Notes under the pieces: generated by a model
What the model was told of the DNA's origin: nothing
The model's input: only the letters and a program-made list of their open reading frames with translations
The model's database searches: none
Shown here: positions 1 to 11,787 of the stretch, one piece after another
Position numbering within the stretch: position 1 is the first letter of the stretch
How the letters are laid out: every line of letters starts with the position of its first letter
Assembly (NCBI GenBank): GCA_030323885.1
Contig: CM059194.1
Coordinates: 31,041,367 to 31,105,366 of the forward strand
Length of the DNA stretch: 64,000 bases
Source: Branchipolynoe longqiensis
Taxonomy: Eukaryota; Annelida; Polychaeta; Phyllodocida; Polynoidae
Direction of reading: 5' to 3'
Made by a program: the position numbers and the translations under genes

Positions 1-216
1 ATCTAATCGGGACTCAGCTCAAGTCGCAGAATCCGACGAAATCAGAACATTTTTCAGAACCAATGATGCTACTTAGATCTGATTCTCATATACAATACAG
101 ATACTAATTACTAGCTAGTAATGTACTTGTTCATAATTTCAGTCGAGATTTCCTTTCCCCCTCCACCCCCTCCCCTTTCTAGAAATGTTAAAATCCACTG
201 ACTGCAACATGACCTA

Positions 217-778
217 AGCCGTGTTTACACGGGAAATTGTGAAACGTTCTAGACAAAGCGATTTATATGAGGCGTTTTTGAAGCGCGTTTACACGGACAG
301 AATTTAAAAGGTGTTTTGGCGCCGGGAACCAGCAGCCTGTGGTGCGCATGTAGCCGGCAAGCACTGCTATTGGTTTACTTTACACTCGTCGATTCGACGC
401 CGATGAAGCTGCTACTTTAATATCGCTTGGAATTTAAGGTTAATTTAATTAAATTTCATTATTTGAGGATCTAATTCTGTTAAATATGATCGCATTTAAT
501 AGATTTCGGCCTAATCGGGCCCTAACACTGCCGGGCACAAGCGACTAGTTACTGCTCCCCCTGTTGCCGGCAAGCCCTACTATTTTATACTATCGCCGCC
601 CGGGAACCAGCTGAATCGCTTCAAATAAACCACCTCCAGAGGTGGTATAGATGAGGCGTTTCATATGAAGCGATTCAGCCCTAAAACGCCACAGAACTGC
701 GTCTACACGGCAAATGTGAGTCGATCTAGGCAAGTGGGTTCATATGAAACGTTTTAAATCGCCCGTGTAAACGGGGCT
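217..778. mobile_element. TIR element, 3-bp CTA target duplication
   Basis: The ends are inverted repeats, AGCCGTGTTTACACGGG on the left and the complement of AGCCCCGTTTACACGGG on the right. CTA flanks both sides. A 3-bp duplication with central T suggests a PIF/Harbinger-like non-autonomous element, though no transposase is present. The interior has related palindromes (cgattcatataaatcg style) shared with the element at 15.2 kb. Confidence 0.75.
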
Positions 779-782
779 CTAG

Positions 783-945
783 TTAACATGGCAATGGCAT
801 ATTGCGCTTGACTTCAACTGGTGTGCACACATGTATATATTACTTTGCATGCTTGCACTCCAATTATCTCTAAAGCTAGACAATGTTCAGTAAAGTTACC
901 CCAAACTAAAGTAGAGTAGATTATAAAAATGTGAATTCAATTATT
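783..945. repeat. Fragment of TTAA-MITE-related repeat
   Basis: The text from ttaacatggcaatggcat to gtagagtagattataaaa resembles the right half of the TTAA-flanked MITE family and a second piece near 57.6 kb. Only one end is preserved. Confidence 0.5.
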
Positions 946-2049
946 TGTTTGCGAACCTAAGTTCATTTGTTGGTGCTCAGAACGCCAGACCTCCATAAAA
1001 ATGTGAAACAAAATATAAAAAAATAACTAAGGGATTATGCAATATTTAATGTTCTCGTCCAAGTTAACCGCTTGATTAATTGAGCCTTAATTGAGTGTGA
1101 CTATCTCAATATACACATCTATTATGCCTACATCATGGTTTTCTACAATTCCACCTAAGCGATAGGTAGCACTGATAATAGTGATTTGCAATTTGAGACT
1201 TTCTACAGTGTCTTGGTGCTTACCAGAAACACTAGATGGCGCCACACTTAGGGCAACCTGCTTAGGCACTTTACTTCATGTGATTTTACTTAAAGAGCTA
1301 GTCACGTGGTGATTTGACCATGTATTCCTTACATCGTTCCTTACTTATTACCGCATATGTCCCAATAGACATGCACTGCACGAGTGCAGACACATGGATG
1401 CACGTCTATTCAAAATTAAAGATTTTCATGGATTTGTTTTTGTTGTGCCTCTGAAATAAAGTGGGATTGTCTCATTTTATGTGCATTCAGTCTGAATATG
1501 ACCGTACAAATTTTGATTTGTTTTTGTCGTGCTTCTGAAATAAAGTGGGATTGTCTTATTTTATGTGCATTCAGTCTAAATATGATCATAAATTTGTGCG
1601 TGCTTTCAATCTTGAAATGGGGGTGTGTGCTTCTATTGGGATACAGTATTCCTTACTCCTCATTATTCATTACTGTCATAATGCCAGATCACACATAGAA
1701 TGGGTTATATGGTATTTAACCCAGTGATTCATGATTTGTCTGTCTAGGACTCTGTGTACCCCATGGCTATTAGTAATTCTGTTACATCACAACGGTGAGC
1801 GAAGGGGGACTTACATAAGTTGATCTACCTATTTACAATGTAATGTAAACAGCCGGAAGACCAGTGCCTCGGCGCTGAAAAATGTATGTTCTGATGAATA
1901 AACTGTTTTACCCCCAAAAAGAGGACACAGTTTGAACTTTTTAAGGCAGACTCAAAAGCTTGATAGTAGGAGTTGCACTCTTTTCAAAGTCTGTAATACA
2001 CTCTAGCCAACACCGCTGAAGACACTGATACATTAGGGGCTGACTGACA
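946..2049. other. Non-coding stretch with a local tandem duplication
   Basis: No gene is visible. Positions about 1424-1590 hold two copies of a roughly 82-bp unit centred on ctgaaataaagtgggattgt. A short ggaagaccagtgcctcggcg motif with a following aataaa lies near 1855 and recurs elsewhere in the window. Confidence 0.6.
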
Positions 2050-2053
2050 TTAA

Positions 2054-2638
2054 AATTGCATGGTCCGATGAAATATTTATTTTTCAAAACCAAAACATGA
2101 TTCTTAATTTGATTATATATATCCATCTTAGATATTGGTGCATTAACAAGTGTTTTGGGACAGCATATATAGAATAATCATTGCATTTACTACCTCATCC
2201 TACTTTGAGAAACCCATCACACAAGGAAGCCATTAATCAATTAGGTCAATCTCGTGGCCTCAGTAGCTTTGACCCTCATTCCAAGTACCTAGTCAGGTTC
2301 CAGGATGTCCAGTGGTAGTATTGCTGGCACAATAGCCTGGGTTGATATAAAGTTGCATGGAATTTTGTATTAAATAATTCTTACAGATCTGAATAAGAGT
2401 GATGTAATAATTATGTATATTATTATCCGGGAACAATACATTTGATAATCGTTAGGTCAGCCCACATCACATGCCAAGAAACAAATGATGGCGCCGTTGC
2501 GCCATCAGTAGAAAAAAAAGGTACCCAGGCTATATTTTATTTAGGTCATTCCACATCACGTGGTCATTGCGAGAGGTCAATACCCCAAATACTGGTCATA
2601 GTGAGAAAAAAATTCAAGCGCCATCGGACCATGCAACT
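2054..2638. mobile_element. TTAA-flanked MITE, long subfamily
   Basis: The terminal inverted repeats are close to AGCTGCATAGTCCGATG (here with a GGTCCGATG variant) and TTAA flanks both ends. At 585 bp it belongs with the 16.0-kb copy to a longer subfamily that shares the internal aattaggtcaatctcgtg segment. TTAA target choice is typical of piggyBac-like transposases, but the TIR sequence does not identify the class. Confidence 0.75.
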
Positions 2639-2639
2639 T

Positions 2640-2989
2640 TAATATCCAATTTTTGACAACACATACCTTCAACCCTTGGCTGAGCCCTAAATACCTCCCG
2701 GAGAATAGCTTGTTGCAAGCTATACAAAGTATAACTTTTCATATTTGATCCTAATAATTGTGAATCTGTGAAATTATTGTGGTCATGTTAGAGCCCCTTT
2801 CAGTGTCTAACTTGTAGTTTTCTTATGTATCTTACTTATGTTGTGCTTCATCTGTGATATGCCTGGTCTATGCATCAGTGGTAGAGTCAAAGCAATGACT
2901 TAACAATTGATACTTGTCGCTGCGTAGCCAGGCACTCGGCATTATTATGATAGTGCAAGGACTGGTTGGCTCTTTGTCAGGACACTTAC
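2640..2989. other. Intron 3' of CLC exon 10, with SINE fragment
   Basis: It holds no exon I can recognise. A fragment of the tRNA-derived SINE (tgacttaacaattgatacttgtcgctgcgtagccaggc region) lies at about 2880-2980, directly beside the donor of exon 10. Confidence 0.6.
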
Positions 2990-3075
2990 TTTGCTGTTAT
3001 GTCATAGGATAACTCCGGAGGTTCCCATGGTAACAATGGAATCCCCATCAATTGAATGTGCAAATCGTACAACCC
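2990..3075 (-). CDS. CLC exon 10: [20 protein letters not shown]
   Basis: An 86-bp exon from acceptor ctatttcag to donor GCAAA/gtaagt. The peptide [20 protein letters not shown] is the linker that leaves the membrane domain towards the first CBS domain. It ends with two bases of the next codon. I could not recognise the following CBS exon in positions 1-2989, so it probably lies to the left of the window. Confidence 0.92.
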
Positions 3076-6000
3076 CTGAAATAGAAAGCGCAGTGTTATT
3101 GGAATTCAATTAATTTTACAATCGTTTAAAACAAAATGACTCTCCATGTCACACCTTGGTGACCAATTTCAAGAGAACGGGCCCAACTAGCGTTAACATT
3201 GCAGGGTGAAAAGAAATTATGCATATACAAAAAAAAAAAAAATTTAAAAGAAAGAAGGAAAACGTGGCTTACTGAATTGAAGAAGTCCCCGACCCACTTG
3301 GCGAGAATGAGGACCATGACAACGGGGAGCCCGAAGGTGATGTCCCCCGTGCACTCGATGAGGATGACGGTTAGACTAATGGTCATGCGCACTGTTCCTC
3401 CCAGCTGGCAGGCCGCGCCAATCAGCGCATACTTCCCTATACTAAGGTGACCCTGGAAGACAAAGCGCCACCTGGTGTCAAAACCACAACGAGGCTGCTT
3501 ACACAGTTCAAAGGTCAGTTCAGAGATGACCTCGCCATACTCTTCATTATCTGTGTTAAGTGTCAGTTATGGGATAAGAGTGTGTCAGAGAGCGACACCA
3601 ACACATTGTGGTGCTTTCTTTATTTCTTGCTTTCTTTATTCATTTATATACATATAATAAATTATATATATACAGTAAAACCTCCCTAAATCAACCGATC
3701 ATGGGACCAACTTTAAATGGTCCCTTTGGGGAGGTGCTCGGTTTAGGGATTTTTTTTTTTATCGTCACAATGGTATTGTAATTTGTATGGATCGTGTGAG
3801 ACCCAAATAAAGCGATCGATATAGGGGAGTGGTCGATATGTGGAGGTGGTGAGTTAGACAGGTTTTACTGTAGCTATTCTTCCATTCTTGAGCAAGTTGT
3901 ACACATTGTCCAACTACCCACCATACTTCACCCTGACTACAGGCGTTTGCCCGTGTTCATACACCAATGCTCTCACTGTGCAAGTTCCATATATGTGGAT
4001 CATAATACTGGCTTTTTCGTCAACTTTATCAGTGTTTTGTCCTAAATATGATAAACGCTAATTAACATGACGACATTAAAAAAAAGATTCTACAAAATTA
4101 TTTCGAATTCTTTGTCTACGCATTACCCTGTCGTATGAATGTGAAAGAATACAAATATATTTAATAAAACCATACTATTTACAATCCATTGATAAATCTG
4201 TGTATTGGTGAGGTTCTGCAGTAAAATAAAGGCTTTGGAAAGAGCATGTGAAGTTCTGTAGTGAAATAAAGACTCTGTAAATAACATGTGAGGTTCTGTA
4301 ATTAAATAAAGGCTCTGGAAAGAACATTTGAGGTTCTGTAATGAAATAAAGACTCTGTAAAGAACATGTGAGGTTCTGTAGTGAAATCAAGGCTCTGCAA
4401 GGAACATGTGAGGTTCTGTAGTGAAATAAAGATTTTGTAAGGAACATGTGAGGTTCTGTAGTGAAATAAAGGCTCTGTAAAGAACATGTGAGGTTCTGTA
4501 ATGAAATGAAGACTCTGTAAAGAACATGTGAGGTTATGGATTGAAATAAAGGCTCTGTAAAGAGCATGTGAGGTTCTGTATTGAAATATAGGCTCTGTAA
4601 AGAACATGTGAGGTTATGTAGTGAAATAAAGGCTCTGTAAAGAACATGTGAAACTCTGCAATAAAATAATGCCTTTGGAAAGAACATGTGAGGTTCTGCA
4701 ATAAAATAAAGGCTTTTTCTACCTTCTTCTGGTGTAGAGTTCTACATTCTTCTCTACAGGCAATCCCATTATTCAAATAGATAATTCCAGTTTTCCCATA
4801 TCTATATGTGATGGATAACCCATTGGTCGTAATGCGAAGCATTACGTTTGATGCGAGGGAAGGAGGAGACCCTCCCCCGCCGCTGTGGCGCTGCCTGCTC
4901 ACCTCGGGCGAGCCCCGGCTCGCCCCCCCCCCCCCCCCCCCCCCTCTTTCAGGCCACCTTCTTTGTTCTGGCGCTCACGCCTCGCCCGACGCCCGCTGCT
5001 CGCCACATCTCACCCTCCCCCGGGCCGTCAGCATTCGCACCTCACCGCCTTCCCCCCTCCTTCCTCCCTTATAAGGCCGCCCGCCGGCTCTCCTCAGGCA
5101 CTCACCTTCCTGCCGTCTTCCGCTATCCTTCACTTTTCTTCCTGTTTGGCCTACGCCTCGGATCGCTGTCCCACACCAGCATCTACTACAAGCATGCCGC
5201 AAGGAAAAGGACGAGGACGGAAGGGGTCCCGGGCCGCCCCTCGGACCCCGGGGCCAGCTGCGCCGCCCGGGAGGGACGAGTCGCCCGCCTCTGTCTCGGT
5301 CTCCCCCCCGGCACCCTCGGACCGTTCCTCGGGCGCCGAGACCTCTTCAGTGCTGGAGGCTATCCAGCGGATGCAGCTAGAGCACCGGCAGGCCAACGAG
5401 GAGCACCGCCAGGCCAACGCCGAGCACCGGCAGGCCACTGCCGACCTCCACGCCCGGATTGACCACCTCAGCGCCAACGGAACCCGGCCCGCGCCAGAGG
5501 CGCCCCCGCCGGCCGCATCAACGCCTCGGGCGCCTGCCACCTGCCGCGGCCCGACCCCCGCCGCCGCCGCAGGCGGCCCTCCCCGGAGCAACACACCCGG
5601 AGTACGGGAGGTACCGCCACCTCCTTCCCCAAGTGCAGCCCGTCGCGTCGCTGGCCTACCAGGAGGAGGAGACCCGGCACAACCCCGCCTCCACGGCCGA
5701 CGCCGTCAGGGAAATCCTGGCATCCGCCGAGGCGCGGCATTCAACCAGACGCCAAGGTATTCCTTCAAATTACATTTTCCCCTCCGATCTGGTGAGGCGA
5801 GGTCCCGAGAAGAAGCCGGTGAAGAGGGGGGAGGCGTCCAAGGACGAATATGCCCTCGCCCTCCTCACCCTCATCGACCACCCGGACTTCCCCGCCCACT
5901 CCGCCCAGGGACTCCACCACCACATCCTTTCTATATGTCGCGATAACCTTGTGTATCCCTGGACGACCGTCCGCCACTACTCTGAGGCGGTCTTCACCGC

Positions 6001-9000
6001 GATCGCGGACGGTACCCTCCCCCACGGCTGGCACGACCCAGTAGCAATAAACCTCCTGAGACTGGAGTCCCTCGCCATGCCCCCCCAGTCCACCTCCACC
6101 CAACCCCGCTCCGCCGACCCTGCAAAGCCCCGCCCTCAGTCCCCGCGCCCACACCGACACACGCGTGGCCTACAGTAGGGAGACCCACGGCCCACTCTGT
6201 TACCCATGGAACCGGGACCCCAACTCCTGCACCCACGCAGGCCCGGGGGAGGTCCACGGCCAGGGGGCCTCCAAAGTGCTCCACGCATGCGCATACTGCG
6301 CCAATGTGCGGAAGGTACTCACTAGGCACAGCGAGGACGCCTGCTTAGCAAAGCGCGCCCGGGCAGCGGCTCCCGCCTCGCCGGATTTTTAGGGAGCCGG
6401 CACCTCCAGCCCGGCACGGAGGCCCCAGACCGGCCCACCCACCCCACAAAAGCCGCCCACCACACTGCCACCAGCCCTCCGGACACCACCACCCACCCGC
6501 CCGAGGCGCGGCCTGCCCGCCGCCCCGCGCCGCCGTACCCTCCGGCAACCACTCCCGCCTCGGGCCCCAGCGCCCCCTCGGCAAGGCTACCACCGCCACC
6601 CGGCCCCAGTGCCCCCTCAGTCAAGGCCCCTACCGCCGCCCGGCGCCAGCCGCCCACCATCCTCGACCCAGACGTCCACCTCGACCCTGGCGACACCGCC
6701 TTCCTCTGCCCCCCCGACCCCCCTGACCCCCCTGACCCGACCCCCGACCCGCCCCCCGACCCCCCCCTTACCGCCCGCGATTTCTCTGCCCCCCTCGCCC
6801 ACCCCCGCCGCACCTCCTCCCCCGAACCCCGCCCTCTCAAACACCCTCCCCCCCCCCGCCCTTCCCTTGACGAGCCCACCGTCGATGTCATCGACCCCGA
6901 TCTCCAGGCCACCCTCCCCGCCGCCCCCTCCTGCGGCCCCACCCCCCACCACTACCGCCCCACCATCCTCGCCTCCTGGCCCCACCCCTCCGGCGAGGCG
7001 TGGGACCGCTACCCTACCTTCCTCCACACCTACACCGCCCTCCGGGAAGCGGGCCTCCCTAATTTTTTGGCCGCCCGCATCCCCCTCCCCTCAGGCCTCC
7101 ACATCCCCGCATGGCGCTCCCGCCTCCACGACTACCCTGACAAGGCCGTCCTCGACCTCCTCGAGTTCGGCTTTCCCCGCCAATTATTCCGCTCCGACCC
7201 TCCCTCGGCCCTCATTTTCCAACCACCGTGAGCCCCCCGACTTCCTCCCTCACATCCAGGCCTTTGTCGAAACCGAGCTCGCCCTCGGCGCCCTCATCGG
7301 CCCTTTCCACGTCCCCCCTTTCTCCCCCTGGACCCAGGTCTCCCCGATGATGACCCGCCCCAAGTCCGACTCCAGCAAGAGGCGGGTCATCGTCGACCTG
7401 TCCTATCCCCGAGGCGCCAGCGTAAACTCGGGCATCCCCCGGCGCGAGTACCTCGGGGAACCCCACGCCTACACCCTCCCCTCCGTCGCCGACGTCGGCC
7501 GCCGCCTAGTGTCCGAGGGCACCGGGGCCTACGTCTGGTCGGCGGACATATCCCGGGCCTACCGTCAGCTTCGCGCCGACCCCCTCTCCTGCCCTCTCTT
7601 CGGGATATGCCTCAACGGGGGCACCTATATTGACCTCGCCCTCCCCTTCGGCTGCCGCTCCTCGGGCGCGGCCTGCGTCCGCGTCACCTCGGCGGTGGCC
7701 TGGATCCTCCGGCGCGAGGGGTTCCATACCCTCGTCTACGTCGACGACTTCATCGGCTGTGAGGGCTCCTACCTAAAGGCCTGCAAGGCCTTCGACGCCT
7801 TCCTCGCCCTCACCACAGCCCTCGGCCTCGACGTAGCACCCGGAAAATGTCACCCCCCCCGCTGTCCGCCTCATCTGGCTAGGGTTCGCCCTCGACAGCG
7901 AGGCCATGACTATCCGGGTGGCCCCCGACAAGATCCAGGCCCTCGTCGACGACTGCGACGCCCGCGTCGCCCGCCCCCACCCTCGGGAAGCAGGAATTGC
8001 AGAGTCTCCTCGGCCGCCTCAATCACGTGAGCAGCTGTGTGCTCCCCGGCCGCAAGTTCATGGCCCGGCTACTTGGGGCGCTCCGCGGCTGCTCCGGGGC
8101 CTCCACCCTCACCCTCACCGACGACGCCCTCCGGGACCTGAGGTGGTTTGCCGCCTACGGCCGCATCTCCAACGGCCTCCACCTCCTCCGGGCTCCCGAG
8201 GGCCGTCGCTGGGTGATAGAGTGCGACTCCTGCCTCACCGGGGGCGGGGCCTTCTCTCCCACCCACTACTATGCCCGAGGGTACTCCGAGGCGTTCCGGG
8301 CGCGGTTCCCGACGATCCACGAGCTCGAGGCGGTCAACCTCGTCGTCGCCCTCCGCGCCCTCCTCCCGGACGACATCGCGGGGGCGACGGTGACGGTCAA
8401 CACCGATAACATGGCCTCCGCCCTCGCGCTCGAGTCGGGACGCGCCCGAGACGCTACCCTCGGGACATGCGCCCGGGAGCTCTGGCTGATGGCGGCCACG
8501 GGCTCCTTCCACCTACACATCGTCCATAAACCCGGGGCGGACCTCCTCCTCGCGGACGCCCTCAGCCGCGCCCACCTCCCGGGACCCTGGGACGCTACGG
8601 CCCGCGCCGAGGTGGCCCGCCTCGGCCTCCTTCCTGCCAACATTACCCATGACGCCTTCCCTTTCTTCCCCGGCCTCTAGGTTTCCCCGAGGAGGAAGTA
8701 GCTGCCGTCGCCCGGTTCCGCGCGGCCTCCCTCGCCCCGGCGACCTGGAAGAACCGCCGTCGCCAGGCCGAGGAGTACGTCACCTACGCCGTGGCCCGAG
8801 GCGTGGATCCCCTCGCGCCCTCGCCCTTCGAGGTGGCCGCCTTCACCGCCGCACTCTACCTCCGCGGGCTCTCGCCTGCCTCCATCAAGAACGCCGTCTC
8901 GGGGGCCCGCTCCTGGGTCGAGGGCGCCGGGGGCATCACCTCGGGCTTCGACGCCCGCCTCCCCAGGGACGTCTGCCGAGGCGGGGAACGATCCTCCGCC

Positions 9001-11741
9001 CACGTCCCCCGGCAGGCGCCGCCGCTGACGCCGCGGCATCTCGCCCTCACCATCAGCCACCTCTCCCGAGCGGGCCCCGCCTCCCTCGTTCCTCGGGCCG
9101 CACTCCTCCTCGGGTACTTCGGGATGCTACGGCAGTCCAACCTGCTGGCCCCGAGCCCCGAGGGGTGGGGCGGCCCCCACACCCTCACCCGGGACGACGT
9201 CCGCTCCGCGCCCGGCGGGCTGCGCCTCAGGATCCGCAGCTCCAAAACCATCTCCAGCCCCTCGGGCGCGGTCGCCCTCTTCGTCCCGGCCATCCCGGGC
9301 TCCGCCCTCTGCCCCGTGGCGGCCTGGTTCGGAGCCGTCGCCCTCTGCCCCGCCGCGCCGGACGCCCCGGCCTTCATCATGCCCTCGGGCCGGCCCCTCG
9401 ACCCGCGCTCCCTCACCGCCTTGCTCCGGGGGGCCCTCTCCGCCCAGGGGGTGCCGGCGCCCGAGGCGTTCACCCTGCATAGCCTCCGCCGAGGCGCCGC
9501 CCAGGCCTGCCAGCACGCCGGGGTCCCCATCAGTGACATCATGGAACAGGGCACCTGGACCTCCGCGGCCGTGCACGCATACGTGCCCCGCCTCGCGCCC
9601 TCGGGCGCCCCTCGAGCCCTCTCCGCCGTTTTGGTGGAGGGCTCCTCGGCACCCCCTCACGCCGCTGACAATTAACTGAACCGGCTTCTACTCTCCTGCT
9701 CCTTATGAGCCTCTCGCTCCTGGGCCCTTTCATTACTCGTTACTGACCTTGTTACCACTGCATTTCCCTTTATCTTCTATGTACCTGTACATTTACCACT
9801 GTGCATATTTTATTGTTGATATGTACCTAACATGTTCCGCTGAGGCGTGTAAATAAACACCCCTTTCTTCCACCCCCGCCTTGTTTTCTTCCTTCTCGCG
9901 CATCGGTCGTAATGCGAAGCATTACGTTTGATGCGAGGGAAGGAGGAGACCCTCCCCCGCCGCTGTGGCGCTGCCTGCTCACCTCGGGCGAGCCCGGCTT
10001 GCCCCCCCCCCCCCCCCCCCTCTTTCAGGCCACCTTCTTTGTTCTGGCGCTCACGCCTCGCCCGACGCCCGCTGCTCGCCACATCTCACCCTCCCCCGGG
10101 CCGTCAGCATTCGCACCTCACCGCCTTCCCCCCTCCTTCCTCCCTTATAAGGCCGCCCGCCGGCTCTCCTCAGGCACTCACCTTCCTGCCGTCTTCCGCT
10201 ATCCTTCACTTTTCCTCCGCCCACCCACCCTACACTCACTTAACCTACTCACTCCCGAGGGTGGAGGGCTCCTCGGCACCCCCTCACGCCGCTGACAATT
10301 AACTGAACCGGCCTCCTTACTCTCTCTGCTCCTATGAGCCTCTCTGCTCCTTCCTGGGAGCCCTTTCATTACTCGGTTACCTTGACCTTGTTGTTACCAC
10401 TGCATTTCCCTTTATCTTCTATGTACCTGTACATTTACCACTGTGCATATTTTATTGTTGATATGTACCTAACATGTTCCGCTGAGGCGTGTAAATAAAC
10501 ACGCCTTTCTTCCACCCCCGCCTTGTTTTCTTCCTTCTCGCGCATCAAGCAAGTATAAAGATATGTAAATAACCCTGAATTGAAAAATGGCTGGAAGACC
10601 AGTGCTTCGGCACTGACAAAAGACTTATTCAGCAGAATAAGCATATTTACAAAAAAAAGGAAATTATTATCATATTGTTATACTACATAAGACCCTTCAT
10701 TGTACCGGTGGTGCCACTTGCAGCCCTCCTCACCTCCGCCGGATGTTGACAAGACAGTGTAAGTTGCATCGGAGGATATATACATATTATAAGTATTATA
10801 TACATCCAGTATTCTACATTCTGCATTCATCTATACAGGAAAGACCTCTTAATTAACTATATATATGCCCATATATCTATATGTGTCTCAAGGAAGAGAA
10901 CCTGAGATAATGTCGCCTGAAGTAGTATAGCACAATGCACAAGATTATAAACTGAGGATATTTACTGTTATTTTCTTTACCATTTTGGTGCTCAAGCTAC
11001 AGGTTCTTTTCCTTGGGTGGTTTACTTATGCTCCAGCCATACGGATACAGCAACTAAGTGCACTACGTCATCGCATTCATGCAAAAACAAAGCAGGTAGC
11101 TTAAACTCAAAGAACGCACTTCACTAAGAACAACAGCTTGCCAATCATTTCTACTGTTGTGGTAGTTGTCAAGATGTCTCTTTGTGCATCCAATGGCCAC
11201 ATTAGCGCCATCTAGTGGAGCGGTTAAGTGGGAATGGTTGAAGGGTTGTTAGTAAAAGAAGGATTCCCTGCGAAAAGCATAATCTACAAAGCGCAGTTCT
11301 CTACTTGGACATTACTCACCAAAAACACTGAAACAACGTCGTCAGCAAAGGCCACTGAGAACTATGTAGGCGCTAAGGCTGTCTCACACTATGCGACAAT
11401 CTGAGTTGAACTCCTTTTCGATCATTGTCAGTCAGTATCAGTGGATAATGGTGCGGCATCGATGTATATTTGGGGAATTTTGATTGATGATCCATCGATT
11501 GATTGTTTGATTGGTGGTGGTTTAATGGCATTTCCGCGGAAAGGGTCATATTCATGGAGAAAAGGTAGTGGCATTTAGTCAGTCGAAGTCTTTGCGAAAA
11601 TCATTAAACTTGTAAAGGCAGACTGAATTTCTGAATTTGCAGTTAGCTGGGAAAAAATAAGATACAACATGCGCCAATGTCTCAAATCCTGCGGTTACTA
11701 GGGAGGCCAAGCTTTCCAAAAGGAGCTTGCATATGTATATA

Positions 11742-11787
<46 letters not shown>

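Larger units (their letters stand above)
4825..5138 (+). repeat. Ngaro split direct repeat A1
   Basis: Nearly identical to A2 (9905-10214). The differences I see are in the C-run length and a base or two beside it. It begins with the CGTAATGC-GAA-GCATTACG palindrome and contains the TATA-like box and pyrimidine-rich leader before gag. Confidence 0.93.
4825..10546 (+). mobile_element. Ngaro-type tyrosine-recombinase retrotransposon, structurally complete
   Basis: A 5.7-kb element far richer in G+C than its AT-rich flanks. Its layout is A1 - gag - RT/RNase H - YR - B1 - A2 - B2, the split-direct-repeat architecture of Ngaro/PAT elements. I see no DIRS-type methyltransferase domain between RNase H and YR, which favours Ngaro. 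Replication is expected through a circular intermediate integrated by the YR. Flanking bases are CAT-T on the left and CAT-CAAGC on the right, with CAT also at the B1/A2 junction. No target-site duplication is apparent, as expected for YR integration. Several frameshifts fall at C or T runs, so the copy is either decayed or has homopolymer errors. Confidence 0.9.

Noticed and set aside
1087..1269. Possible CBS-domain exon of the CLC gene
   Set aside because: The minus-strand frame lacks the expected CBS pattern, and I see no phase-2-compatible acceptor linking it to exon 10.
4175..4687. 170-residue repetitive minus-strand open frame
   Set aside because: It follows a 40-bp minisatellite whose period is not a multiple of three and is open in more than one frame. 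It shows no protein-like conservation.
4885..9660. Many long overlapping frames on both strands of the GC-rich element
   Set aside because: High GC removes stop codons. Only frames with gag, RT, RNase H or YR motifs were kept.
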